Source: SIG440 sp045587485
Lineage (GTDB): Bacteria > Bacillota > Clostridia > Monoglobales > Monoglobaceae
Direction of reading: 5' to 3'
Length of the DNA: 29,013 bases
NCBI GenBank assembly: GCA_045587485.1
Contig: JAZNCI010000083.1
Span: 1-29,013 of the forward strand
The notes under the pieces are model-generated. The model did not search any database, was not told the DNA's origin, and saw only the letters and a list, made by a program, of their open reading frames with translations. Positions 17,832 to 25,293 of the stretch are shown here, one piece after another. The translations under genes were made by a program, and so were the position numbers. How positions within the stretch are numbered: position 1 is the stretch's first letter; each line of letters opens with the position of its first letter.

Positions 17832-18869
17832 TCAGTTCATCTTCCACATAACGTGAATATCTTCAGGTCCGAATGTCAAACCCACATTTTTACCCACAGG
17901 GTGATAATCGGTGGTATGTATCATATACTGACGATACTTTGACTGTACCATTATTTCATAATGCACACCCTTGAATACGATGCTTGTAACCGTTCCGCAA
18001 AGCTTTGCAGCATCAGGCGATACAATATCAATATCCTCGGGGCGAAGAACAACCTCAATTTCCTCGTTGTTCTTAAAGCCTTTATCCACACACTCAAACT
18101 CAAAATCATCAAAAGCAACCAGACAGTCACGAATCATAATTCCCTCAATGATATTTGACTCGCCTATAAACTGAGCAACAAAGCGGTTTTCAGGCTCGTT
18201 GTATACATCAGTGGGAGTGCCAATCTGCTGAATGTAGCCGTCGTTCATAACAACCACGGTGTCAGACATCGACAAGGCCTCTTCTTGATCGTGTGTTACA
18301 TATATAAATGTAATTCCTACCTCCTGCTGAATTTTCTTCAGTTCAAACTGCATTTCCTTGCGGAGCTTGGCGTCAAGAGCACCCAAAGGCTCGTCAAGAA
18401 GCAGAACTTTGGGCTTGTTGATAAGAGCACGGGCAATCGCCACACGCTGTTGCTGACCGCCGGAAAGTGAAGTAACATCACGTTTTTCATACCCCGAAAG
18501 CCCAACCAGTTTCAGCATCTTTTCAACCTCCTGCTTGACAACTGACTTATCCGTCTTTTTTATATTAAGACCAAAGGCAATATTTTCAAAAACGTTAAGG
18601 TGCGGAAACAGAGCATATTTCTGGAATACGGTGTTGACCTCACGCTTGTATGGGGGAACCTTGGAAATCTCGATACCGTCAAAAAGGATTTCGCCGTCGT
18701 CGGATTCGTCAAAGCCGGCAATTATACGCAAGGTTGTTGTCTTGCCGCAACCCGAAGGACCAAGCAGAGTCAAAAATTCCTTCTCATTAATTTTCAGGTT
18801 AATACCCTTTAAAATCTGCTGATCATCAAATGTTTTGATGATGTTTTTAAGTTCAATTAAAGCGCTCAA
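17832..18869 (-). CDS. potA: Spermidine/putrescine ABC transporter ATP-binding protein
   Basis: A 345-residue importer ATPase. Walker A is GPSGCGKTT, the signature is LSGGQQQRVAIARAL, and Walker B with the D-loop is VLLLDEPLGALD. An H-loop (YVTHDQEEAL) follows, and the C-terminal TOBE-like regulatory domain contains VVLRPEDIDIV. The start is TTG at 18869, with GGAGG 7 bases upstream. An ATG 5 bases earlier on the minus strand meets a stop at the third codon, so it is not the start. It follows the regulator gene by 12 bases. Confidence 0.94.
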   Translation of the reverse strand: MSALIELKNIIKTFDDQQILKGINLKINEKEFLTLLGPSGCGKTTTLRIIAGFDESDDGEILFDGIEISKVPPYKREVNTVFQKYALFPHLNVFENIAFGLNIKKTDKSVVKQEVEKMLKLVGLSGYEKRDVTSLSGGQQQRVAIARALINKPKVLLLDEPLGALDAKLRKEMQFELKKIQQEVGITFIYVTHDQEEALSMSDTVVVMNDGYIQQIGTPTDVYNEPENRFVAQFIGESNIIEGIMIRDCLVAFDDFEFECVDKGFKNNEEIEVVLRPEDIDIVSPDAAKLCGTVTSIVFKGVHYEIMVQSKYRQYMIHTTDYHPVGKNVGLTFGPEDIHVMWKMN

Positions 18870-18881
18870 TTCATAACCTCC

Positions 18882-19415
18882 TTAAAAGAATGGTGGAGTT
18901 GATATCCAAATCAACTCACAATCACGTTTTCCATTGTTTTGTATATGATAATTTTCATTGCAATTGACATAAAAGGTGTCGCCTTTTTTCAGATGATACT
19001 TTTCGCCGCCATAAATCAAATCTGCACAGCCACTGAGAACAAAGCCAAAGTCCTCACCGTCATGTGGAATAATCTCCTGAGAGCTGCCGTCGGGATAAAT
19101 TGTTATCCGTATAGGCTCCATCGCATTTTTCTGAGCATTTGGAACAAGATAGTCTATTCTGTACTCCTGTTGTTCATTCTCATAATAATCCTTTTCGGAA
19201 AAGACAATTGATTCCTCGGATTTTTCAGAAAAAAACTCCTGCAAAGACGACCCAAGAACCTCCAGCAAATCCTCTAAAGTGGAAATTGACGGTGAGCAGT
19301 TGTTGTTTTCAAGCTGTGATAAAAATCCCTTTGAAAGCTCACTTCTGTTTGCAAGTTCTTCAAGCGTTAGCTGATGCTTGATACGCAGGCGTTTCAGCTT
19401 TTTGCCTATATCCAC
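18882..19415 (-). CDS. XRE-cupin transcriptional regulator of the pot operon (PuuR-like)
   Basis: A 177-residue protein with an N-terminal helix-turn-helix (about 5-58: LKRLRIKHQLTLEELANRSE, SKGFLSQLENN) and a C-terminal cupin barrel (about 105-175: DGEDFGFVLSGCADLIYGGE, HLKKGDTFYVN). Regulators of this design often control polyamine or amino-acid genes by binding the small molecule in the cupin. The GTG at 19415 is preferred because AGGGGTG lies 6 bases upstream; an in-frame GTG at 19424 overlaps that site. It is the first gene of the pot operon, and inverted repeats lie over its leader, which suggests self-regulation. Confidence 0.87.
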   Translation of the reverse strand: MDIGKKLKRLRIKHQLTLEELANRSELSKGFLSQLENNNCSPSISTLEDLLEVLGSSLQEFFSEKSEESIVFSEKDYYENEQQEYRIDYLVPNAQKNAMEPIRITIYPDGSSQEIIPHDGEDFGFVLSGCADLIYGGEKYHLKKGDTFYVNCNENYHIQNNGKRDCELIWISTPPFF

Positions 19416-19441
19416 AAAATTCACCCCTGAAATTTAGTATT

Positions 19442-19472
19442 ACAAAACTTTTGTTTTAATGCTGTAAAACAA
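19442..19472. promoter_or_regulatory. Two inverted repeats in the pot-operon leader (candidate operator)
   Basis: TTGTTTTA and TAAAACAA (19451-19458 and 19465-19472, 6 bases apart) overlap ACAAAA-C-TTTTGT (19442-19454). Both lie just downstream of the expected transcription start. The XRE-cupin protein is the obvious candidate to bind them; this is inferred from position and symmetry. Confidence 0.5.
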
Positions 19473-19477
19473 ATGCT

Positions 19478-19506
19478 ATTATACATAATAATAGAAAAAT
19501 AATCAA
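19478..19506 (-). promoter_or_regulatory. Sigma-A promoter of the pot operon
   Basis: On the minus strand, TTGATT (19501-19506), a 17-base spacer and a perfect TATAAT (19478-19483) are seen, with TG before the -10. It should drive the regulator, potA, potB, the fused gene and perhaps pth. Confidence 0.85.
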
Positions 19507-19534
19507 GTACTTTTGCGAAATTTGTTGAAATATT

Positions 19535-20326
19535 TTACAAGCCCAACAGCTTAGCTGCATTTTTATAATATATTTTTTCCTTATCCTGCTTTGACAGGTC
19601 AAGGGATTCAATCAATCTCATCTCCCACGAAGGTCTGTGCCATGGCATATCCGAGCCAAAGAGCATCTTGTCGGGGGTGTGCTTGTCCAGAATTTCCTGT
19701 GCAAAGCTTTTTGGCATATTTCCATAGCCAAACGACAAATCAAACCAGACATCCTTTCCGCAAAGGTGTTTTTGTACAAGCTTTGCACAACCCGCACCGC
19801 CCCAATGTGCCGCAATAACAGGTGATGAAAACCAACCAAGTGCACGTTCTAAATTTTGAGGCATACAATGAAACGGCTCGCCGTAGCCATAATCGTGTCC
19901 TGCGTGGAAAAGTGTTATCAATCCAAGCTGTGAAATCTTTTTGTATATGGGCTTCATCCTTTCGTCATCCACAAAAAAGCTCTGATATTCAGGATGCAGC
20001 TTAACCCCTTTAAGCCCCAGAGCCTTAATACGTTCAAGCTCCTCCAATGCATCGGGGGCATCAGGATGAACCGATCCAAAAGCAATAATTTTTTCGTCCT
20101 TGTTTATCTCCGCCGCAAAGTTATTTACATTTGTCTGCTGCTGAGGATTTGTAGCAATTCCCAAAACAACCGCGATGTCAACGCCGTCCTTCTCCATTTC
20201 CTCCTTCAGACTTGCAAGAGTCCCCTTATGCTGTGGGATAAGACCGCCTGATGTATGACTTAAAGTTTCGATGGCACGTTCTGCAATTTTTTCAGGGAAT
20301 GCGTGTGTGTGAATATCTATAAGCAT
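19535..20326 (-). CDS. Amidohydrolase-2 family metal-dependent hydrolase
   Basis: A 263-residue TIM-barrel protein of the amidohydrolase superfamily (COG2159 type). Metal ligands are His6 and His8 (DIHTH), a later LFHAGHD histidine, AAHWGG, and the aspartate of LFGSDMPW. Family members are hydrolases or decarboxylases; no substrate can be named. The N-terminal HxH fixes the start at 20326. The ribosome-binding site is poor: AGAAAGG lies 13 bases upstream and is better placed for an out-of-frame ATG at 20337 that encodes only six residues. A structured leader precedes it. It has no obvious functional link to its neighbours. Confidence 0.82.
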   Translation of the reverse strand: MLIDIHTHAFPEKIAERAIETLSHTSGGLIPQHKGTLASLKEEMEKDGVDIAVVLGIATNPQQQTNVNNFAAEINKDEKIIAFGSVHPDAPDALEELERIKALGLKGVKLHPEYQSFFVDDERMKPIYKKISQLGLITLFHAGHDYGYGEPFHCMPQNLERALGWFSSPVIAAHWGGAGCAKLVQKHLCGKDVWFDLSFGYGNMPKSFAQEILDKHTPDKMLFGSDMPWHRPSWEMRLIESLDLSKQDKEKIYYKNAAKLLGL

Positions 20327-20370
20327 AAAATATCCATAGCCTTTCTACCCACAAACAGTAATTGAAAAAT

Positions 20371-20499
20371 ATTTAACACCTTATTGCGGGCAGTTAAGGC
20401 GTTAAATGGATATTTCGCCCATGTGCGTTTCGCCTAGGGCGAAAATATCGCACGGGCATTTAAATCCTGATAACGTGATTTATCACGTTAATCTCCTCC
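20371..20499 (-). promoter_or_regulatory. Structured leader with three consecutive hairpins before the amidohydrolase gene
   Basis: On the minus strand, in order: GGAGGAG (20493-20499); a 9-bp palindrome at 20471-20490; a long two-part hairpin at 20417-20457 (GCCC/GGGC, GTGCG/CGCAC and TTTCGCC/GGCGAAA with internal bulges); and a 13-bp stem at 20371-20407 followed by ATTTTTC, resembling a terminator. Two tiny reading frames lie inside: GTG at 20486 (8 codons), then ATG at 20459 (21 codons, five of them Arg). It could be an attenuator or a dispersed palindromic repeat. This is the main content of the 296-base gap; the rest holds only the terminator at 20574-20607. Confidence 0.5.
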
Positions 20500-20573
20500 A
20501 TTTTTCAATATTATCATAAAAGAAAAAAAATGTAAATGATTCAACTTTATTTTGCTCCAAAATGCAAAAAATA

Positions 20574-20607
20574 TGAAGACACCAACCCGATACGATTGAT
20601 GTCTTCA
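20574..20607 (-). terminator. Terminator of the GntR/ABC operon
   Basis: A 12-bp stem (TGAAGACATCAA with TTGGTGTCTTCA on the minus strand, one G-U) is followed by TATTTTTT. It lies 16 bases after the permease stop. Confidence 0.88.
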
Positions 20608-20622
20608 TTCAAAAAATTTGTA

Positions 20623-22665
20623 TTATTTTATTAATTCAAGAATATCCGACCCATCATCATAAAATGCAGCCTCTACCTCCAAGTGTTCTGCCTCGTTTAT
20701 AACGCACACATAATATGAAAATTCCTTATCAGGAACATACCGAACACCCTTAGTTGTTACAAAGTCAGCAATGCTCTTTTTTGTTTGGGAATCTGTTATT
20801 CTTTCAATGCCTGTCAGCTCGCTGAAGTTCTTTATTCTGTATGCCTGTACCATACCGCCCTTTCCATAGGATGCCGTTGCATGCTCTTCGACGCTTGTAT
20901 ATTTTTTCCAGTCGTCTTTTGTCAGCACGCACAGGTCACGACTTTCCCTGTTGAACAGTTGTTCTTCAAAGCCGTGTTTCCTTATCCATTGTAAAGAATT
21001 TTTATAATTTGCATTAATGTTTAAATACATAGTATTAAGATATCGGTCATTCGCATTTTGAGGTGCATATTCAATGGATACGTTCATATTCCAGACATTT
21101 TCATCGCGCATCTGGCTGTAATCAAGACTCATAATATCCTCTTCAATACACGAATAAAATTCCTTTATCGACTGGCTGTTGTTAAAGAGCGCATTACCAT
21201 GATTAAAGCCAATATTATAGATTTTGCCAATATTGGTGTCAAACAGCTCAACAACCCTGCGTTTGTATTCATCAAACTTGTAAAGATTTTCGAGAATTTC
21301 ATAAGCTTTTGCCTGATTTATGGGATAACGTCTTACCAGAGTTTTACCGTTTTTCAATTTGTATTTAATATGCATTGCGGTGTTGTAGTTATAATCCGCT
21401 CTGTGCTCTTTAGCAGTATAAATATTTTCCTTTTCTACAAGCTCTTTATGAACAGATAGTGTATAGGCTTTTATTTCTTCATTATCAAGCCAGGGAACAT
21501 CAGGCTGATAATAATATTCATAAATTGCGACATTCTCAATGTCCTCAATATCAGGAACACGGGTTTCGTATCCGAAAAAGCTGGTAAAGGCAAACACGCA
21601 TATCATTGCACAAAATGCCGCCACAAACACCAGATAGCCCTTGTATCTGTTCCACACCTTAAGGCTTTTAAACAGTATCATTTCTGCCGCAAAGTATACA
21701 ACCACGCTGACTATTGACGTAACTATTATGGGTACTATCGGTCTTTCGCCCATCATATAGCTGAAAATTGCAAAGGAGCCAAGGGCTGCAATAAATGTCA
21801 CCAGATATTTGTAAATGGGGTTAAGACAGCTAAATGCCGCCACATCCTCGGCAGTTTCCATTCTGCGTTTTTTGTAAAGCAGCCAGCCAAGCACATAAAA
21901 TACCACCGCTATCACAATCATAACAGCCAGCTTTATCCAATCAAAAGCAGGAGCATTTTTAAAGCTCAGGTCGTTGGCAATTTCTATCAAATAAGCAACA
22001 AAGTTCCACTCCATTGACTTGTTTAAGAATTCATTTGTCTCGTAATATCCATATATAAAGCAGGACGCCAAAGCCGAAAATGCCGCCGCAAAAATAATCA
22101 CAAAGCAATGAATCAATCCATTTAATCCCACAGTCGCAAAAGTATTGCCCGTAAGCATTGAAACAAATGTTGAAATTGAAAACATCAAAAATACTGTAAG
22201 CAGATTTACACCCGTCCACACCAGACAAGAGGTGATATTAAAAAATGCACCATACACCGAAAGACTTAAAATCATAAGTATTATTCCGTTGAGAACAATG
22301 GGCGCTGCCATAAGTGTAAGTGCCGCAAGGATTGTTGATATATAATTTGCCGTTCTGGAAACAGGCAGGCTATGCACAAACACTGAGGTCTTTTTCGAAT
22401 GAACAAATCTGTATACCAGCAGTGCCACAACCGTTGGCACAAAACAACCTATTATCACAGGTAAAAACAGATATTGATTGTCAAGGATAAGTGCAATGCC
22501 CCTCTCTGCCATCAAATACCATCTGTCATCCTTATCAACGCCAAGAAGTATTACCAGTGAAGTTACCATAAAAAGGATAATGGAGTAAAGAACAGCACCC
22601 CACATATATCTTCTTAATGTTGATTTGAAAATTCCTTTATTAAATAATGATGTTTTTGTAGTCAT
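20623..22665 (-). CDS. ABC transporter permease with large extracellular/C-terminal domain
   Basis: A 680-residue ABC-2-type membrane protein. About a dozen hydrophobic segments occupy the first half (roughly 15-385), with LVYRFVHSKKTSVFVHSLPV typical of this exporter group. A mostly soluble C-terminal domain (about 390-680) follows, rich in Tyr, Asn and acidic residues. The ATG at 22665 is chosen for GGAGG 8 bases upstream. It overlaps the ATPase gene by 26 bases, so the two are coupled. Together with the GntR regulator it forms a YtrA-type module; such modules often answer cell-envelope stress or peptide antibiotics. The substrate is unknown. Confidence 0.85.
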   Translation of the reverse strand: MTTKTSLFNKGIFKSTLRRYMWGAVLYSIILFMVTSLVILLGVDKDDRWYLMAERGIALILDNQYLFLPVIIGCFVPTVVALLVYRFVHSKKTSVFVHSLPVSRTANYISTILAALTLMAAPIVLNGIILMILSLSVYGAFFNITSCLVWTGVNLLTVFLMFSISTFVSMLTGNTFATVGLNGLIHCFVIIFAAAFSALASCFIYGYYETNEFLNKSMEWNFVAYLIEIANDLSFKNAPAFDWIKLAVMIVIAVVFYVLGWLLYKKRRMETAEDVAAFSCLNPIYKYLVTFIAALGSFAIFSYMMGERPIVPIIVTSIVSVVVYFAAEMILFKSLKVWNRYKGYLVFVAAFCAMICVFAFTSFFGYETRVPDIEDIENVAIYEYYYQPDVPWLDNEEIKAYTLSVHKELVEKENIYTAKEHRADYNYNTAMHIKYKLKNGKTLVRRYPINQAKAYEILENLYKFDEYKRRVVELFDTNIGKIYNIGFNHGNALFNNSQSIKEFYSCIEEDIMSLDYSQMRDENVWNMNVSIEYAPQNANDRYLNTMYLNINANYKNSLQWIRKHGFEEQLFNRESRDLCVLTKDDWKKYTSVEEHATASYGKGGMVQAYRIKNFSELTGIERITDSQTKKSIADFVTTKGVRYVPDKEFSYYVCVINEAEHLEVEAAFYDDGSDILELIK

Positions 22666-23539
22666 AACCCAAACCTCCCAACTCATAAATGAATACTTCC
22701 TCCAGTGTCAGACTGATACGTTCGCAAAGGCTTGGCATAAGGCTTTGCATCTGCTTGTTGGTTTCCGTTAAATCTCCACGGACTATCACGTTATAAACCG
22801 AGCCAACCTTTGTCTTGTGCAGAATATTTTCTAAAGTGTCAAGCTGTTTTGGCGCATCCTTTGTCAGCACAAGCTGATACTTGTGAACATCGCCCTTGAG
22901 GTCATCAAGAGACTTTTCAAGAATCATTCTGCCCTTATGTATAATGCCAACCCAATCGCATATGTCCTCAAGCTCACGCAGGTTATGTGATGACACAAGA
23001 ACTGTCATTTCGCGGTCGGCAACGTCGGCAATCACAAGATTAAGCACCTGTTTGCGCATCACTGGGTCAAGCCCGTCAAGAGGCTCGTCAAGGATAAGAA
23101 CATCAGGCATCGCAGAAAGACTAAGCCAGAATGCAACCTGTTTTTTCATACCTTTTGACAACTTTCTTATCTGTCTTTTCTCGTCAATCTTAAAAATCTG
23201 GCTTATGGCACTATATCTTGCCTCATTAAAGTTTGGATACATATCTCGGTAAAACTTTGCCATCTCTTTAATACTGAATGTGCTGTAATAAAACCAGTCA
23301 TCCGAAATATTCAGGACTGTCTGCTTTATTCCTTCATTTTCATAAATATTTTCGCCGTTAATTGTTATTTCACCCTTCTTTGGGGTAAGAACACCGTTTA
23401 TGTGGTTAATTAATGTAGTCTTTCCTGCCCCATTTGGGCCAATAAGACCATATATTGTACCTTTTCTGACCTCCATATGCACATCGTCAAGTACCTTGAA
23501 GTCATCAAAGTATTTAGTTACACCTTTTACTTTTATCAT
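22640..23539 (-). CDS. ABC transporter ATP-binding protein (YtrB-like)
   Basis: A 299-residue ATPase. Walker A is GPNGAGKTT (about 34-42), the signature is the variant LSKGMKKQVAF, and Walker B is VLILDEPLDGLDP. The switch histidine is in VSSHNLRELEDI. The C-terminal extension of about 80 residues is usual for exporter ATPases of the GntR-linked kind. It overlaps the regulator gene by ATGA and has AAAGGAGG upstream. It energises the permease encoded next. Confidence 0.92.
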   Translation of the reverse strand: MIKVKGVTKYFDDFKVLDDVHMEVRKGTIYGLIGPNGAGKTTLINHINGVLTPKKGEITINGENIYENEGIKQTVLNISDDWFYYSTFSIKEMAKFYRDMYPNFNEARYSAISQIFKIDEKRQIRKLSKGMKKQVAFWLSLSAMPDVLILDEPLDGLDPVMRKQVLNLVIADVADREMTVLVSSHNLRELEDICDWVGIIHKGRMILEKSLDDLKGDVHKYQLVLTKDAPKQLDTLENILHKTKVGSVYNVIVRGDLTETNKQMQSLMPSLCERISLTLEEVFIYELGGLGYDYKNIII

Positions 23540-23916
23540 AAGGACTCCTCCTTTTCTGAATATACATTGTTAATAATGTTTTGCAGCCGTTCCTTATCCT
23601 CGCCAAGATAGGCCAGTTCCTTTGCCGCAAGCCTCAGCTCTTCATACAACTCGTCACACCGCTTTTGACTATTAATTTGTGATACGGGGGATACAAAGTT
23701 GCCCTTGCCCTTGATGCTGTATATAAAGCCCTCCTGCTCTAGCTGCTTATATGCTCTTTGAACCGTGTTGGGATTAACCGTCAGGCTGATTGAAAGCTCT
23801 CTCACTGACGGAAGCTGTTCGTCAGTTGCCAATATTCCGTTTATTATCAACTGCTTAAGCTCCGCCTCAATTTGTTCGTGCAGCGTTCTGCCGTCTTTGT
23901 AATCCAGATTTATCAT
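23536..23916 (-). CDS. GntR-family repressor (YtrA subfamily)
   Basis: A 126-residue short GntR protein. The winged helix-turn-helix covers about 10-75 (QLPSVRELSISLTVNPNTVQ, LEQEGFIYSIKGKGNFV), and only a short helical tail follows, as in the YtrA group. It has no effector-binding domain. It is the first gene of the operon, behind a strong promoter and a perfect palindrome that is probably its own operator. AAAAGGAGG precedes the ATG. Confidence 0.93.
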   Translation of the reverse strand: MINLDYKDGRTLHEQIEAELKQLIINGILATDEQLPSVRELSISLTVNPNTVQRAYKQLEQEGFIYSIKGKGNFVSPVSQINSQKRCDELYEELRLAAKELAYLGEDKERLQNIINNVYSEKEESL

Positions 23917-23939
23917 TTACCCACCTCCTTTTATCACAA

Positions 23940-23962
23940 CTGTATCGTTTGTATTAATACAG
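23940..23962. promoter_or_regulatory. GntR operator palindrome
   Basis: TGTATTAATACA (23950-23961) is a perfect 12-bp palindrome just downstream of the -10. A longer repeat, CTGTAT...ATACAG (23940-23962), overlaps it. YtrA-type repressors bind such AT-rich palindromes at their own promoters, so autoregulation is likely. Confidence 0.7.
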
Positions 23963-23964
23963 CT

Positions 23965-23993
23965 AATATAGCACGTATCTTTTCGGTTGTCAA
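23965..23993 (-). promoter_or_regulatory. Sigma-A promoter of the GntR/ABC operon
   Basis: On the minus strand, a perfect TTGACA (23988-23993), a 17-base spacer and TATATT (23965-23970). Confidence 0.88.
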
Positions 23994-24010
23994 CATGTTT
24001 TGGCAAAAAA

Positions 24011-24043
24011 ATATAGAAATCCAAATTTTACGGATTTCTATAT
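24011..24043 (-). terminator. Terminator after the PepSY lipoprotein gene
   Basis: A perfect 12-bp stem (ATATAGAAATCC with GGATTTCTATAT), a 9-base loop and seven T on the minus strand. It ends the ferritin/lipoprotein unit and insulates the GntR promoter. Confidence 0.92.
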
Positions 24044-24053
24044 CTCTTCATTT

Positions 24054-24530
24054 TTAGTTGTCGTTGTCTACATCCCACGAAAGAATCGAGCCGTCATCAG
24101 CCTTTATGTCGGCATCATATTCGGTGCGGTCTTTCCTGAACTCCACCTCATACTGCCACACTCCGTCGTCACGGTCAAGCTCGACCTTGTCAAAAGTAAC
24201 TGCGTCGGCAGATAATCCTGCCTTTTCAAGAGCGACTGACTTCGCCTTTTCCTCACCGATAAACTGACTTTTATCAGTTTTACCTTTATTATCAGGCTTT
24301 GTCATATTGCCGTTACCATTATTGTTGCCCGACTGTGCCATATTGCCCGTACCGGCAGTACCCATATCTACCACATCATCAACTGCTCGTTTTGTTCCTT
24401 CCATCATACTTTCGCCGGCTTGCTTGGCATCATCAACTGCCGATGATGCGGGATTGTTGTTTGTTGTGCATCCCGTAAACAGACATACTGCACTTATCGC
24501 TCCTACGGCTATAACAAACAGCTTTTTCAT
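24054..24530 (-). CDS. PepSY-domain lipoprotein
   Basis: A 158-residue exported lipoprotein. The signal peptide ends in a lipobox (LFTGC, Cys near 21). A low-complexity Asn/Gly/Lys linker (about 65-90) follows, and then one PepSY domain (about 91-158: EEKAKSVALEKAGLSADAV, WQYEVEFRKDRTEYDADI, DGSILSWDVDND). PepSY domains are thought to restrain proteases or bind envelope ligands; the role here is unknown. AAGGTGG precedes the ATG. It follows the ferritin gene by 24 bases, so the two share a transcript. Confidence 0.87.
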   Translation of the reverse strand: MKKLFVIAVGAISAVCLFTGCTTNNNPASSAVDDAKQAGESMMEGTKRAVDDVVDMGTAGTGNMAQSGNNNGNGNMTKPDNKGKTDKSQFIGEEKAKSVALEKAGLSADAVTFDKVELDRDDGVWQYEVEFRKDRTEYDADIKADDGSILSWDVDNDN

Positions 24531-24554
24531 AAAACGACCACCTTTCTAAAAAAT

Positions 24555-25067
24555 TTAAAGAACAAGTGACGGTGCGGTATATACTCTTGCTGCATATTCG
24601 CTGTCAAGCATATAAAGTCCCTTTGAATCGTTTCCGAACAGCTCCATTTTGGTAATCATATCTTCGGAATTTTTCTCCTCTTCAAGCTGTTCCTTTACGA
24701 ACCAGTCAAGAAACTGCATTGTTCTGAAATCTTTTACATTGTATGCCTCGCCGTATATATCGTTTATCAAGCCTGTAACATATCTTTCGTGCTCCAAAGC
24801 CATCTCAAGCGGGTCCATCAAATTCTTTGGCTTCTTATCGGGTTTTGCCACAGGCAACAGTTCAATCTTTTCGCTGTTATTCTGCAAATACTGCAAGATA
24901 AGCATTGCGTGGTCTCTTTCCTCCTGAGCCTGAATTTTGTACCAGTTTGAAAAACCGTCAAGTCCTTCTCTGTCATAGTATAAGGAAAAATCAAGATATA
25001 AATACGCAGAATATAATTCCTTATTTATCTGGTCATTAAGTAATTCTCTCACTTTTTCGTTTAACAT
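24555..25067 (-). CDS. Bacterial non-heme ferritin
   Basis: A 170-residue FtnA-type ferritin that oxidises and stores iron in a 24-mer shell. Ferroxidase ligands are all present at the E. coli FtnA numbering: Glu17, Tyr24, Glu50, His53, Glu94, Gln127 and Glu130. The start has AAAGGAG. No convincing promoter was found in the AT-rich 48 bases between the start and the upstream terminator. The host gene that once lay upstream has been separated from it by the right-hand element. Confidence 0.95.
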   Translation of the reverse strand: MLNEKVRELLNDQINKELYSAYLYLDFSLYYDREGLDGFSNWYKIQAQEERDHAMLILQYLQNNSEKIELLPVAKPDKKPKNLMDPLEMALEHERYVTGLINDIYGEAYNVKDFRTMQFLDWFVKEQLEEEKNSEDMITKMELFGNDSKGLYMLDSEYAARVYTAPSLVL

Positions 25068-25114
25068 TTTGTTTTCTCCTTTAAATTAATTAAAATATTT
25101 TATTTAATGTACAA

Positions 25115-25146
25115 AAAGCGGCTGAGCATTAATTCTCAACCGCTTT
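25115..25146 (-). terminator. Terminator of the host gene interrupted at its 3' end by the right element
   Basis: A 12-bp stem that is fully paired only as minus-strand RNA (a C/A mismatch on plus becomes G-U), followed by five T. No complete gene now precedes it; only the short frame at 25156-25233 does. Confidence 0.75.
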
Positions 25147-25155
25147 GGAAAATTC

Positions 25156-25233
25156 TTAACCGAAATATCTCTTTAAAAGTCCCTCTAAGCCTTTGCCGTG
25201 CCATAGTTCATTGTGAAACTTTAATTTTAACAT
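25156..25233 (-). pseudogene. Residual 3' end of a host gene, rubrerythrin-like tail, at the element boundary
   Basis: A 25-codon frame ends 10 bases before the terminator and reads ...NELWHGKGLEGLLKRYFG. The ending resembles the last helix of rubrerythrin-type ferritin-like proteins, where an ExxH motif is followed by GKAFxGLLxRYF (recalled pattern, not searched). The upstream part does not look like a gene, which fits a 3' remnant left by site-specific integration. A complete copy would be expected at the far, unseen end of the element. Other proteins with a similar tail are possible. Confidence 0.45.
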
Positions 25234-25249
25234 TTCTATCAACTACACA

Positions 25250-25293
25250 ATATATAGTGTTAAATATTTTACATAATTTGATATATAGTGTTA
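25250..25293. repeat. 13-bp direct repeats at the 3' end of the right integrase gene
   Basis: ATATATAGTGTTA occurs at 25250-25262 and 25281-25293, 31 bp apart start to start. The first copy lies in an imperfect palindrome (ACACAATATATAGTGT). The second overlaps the integrase stop codon. They are candidate integrase arm sites next to the attachment site. Confidence 0.5.
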
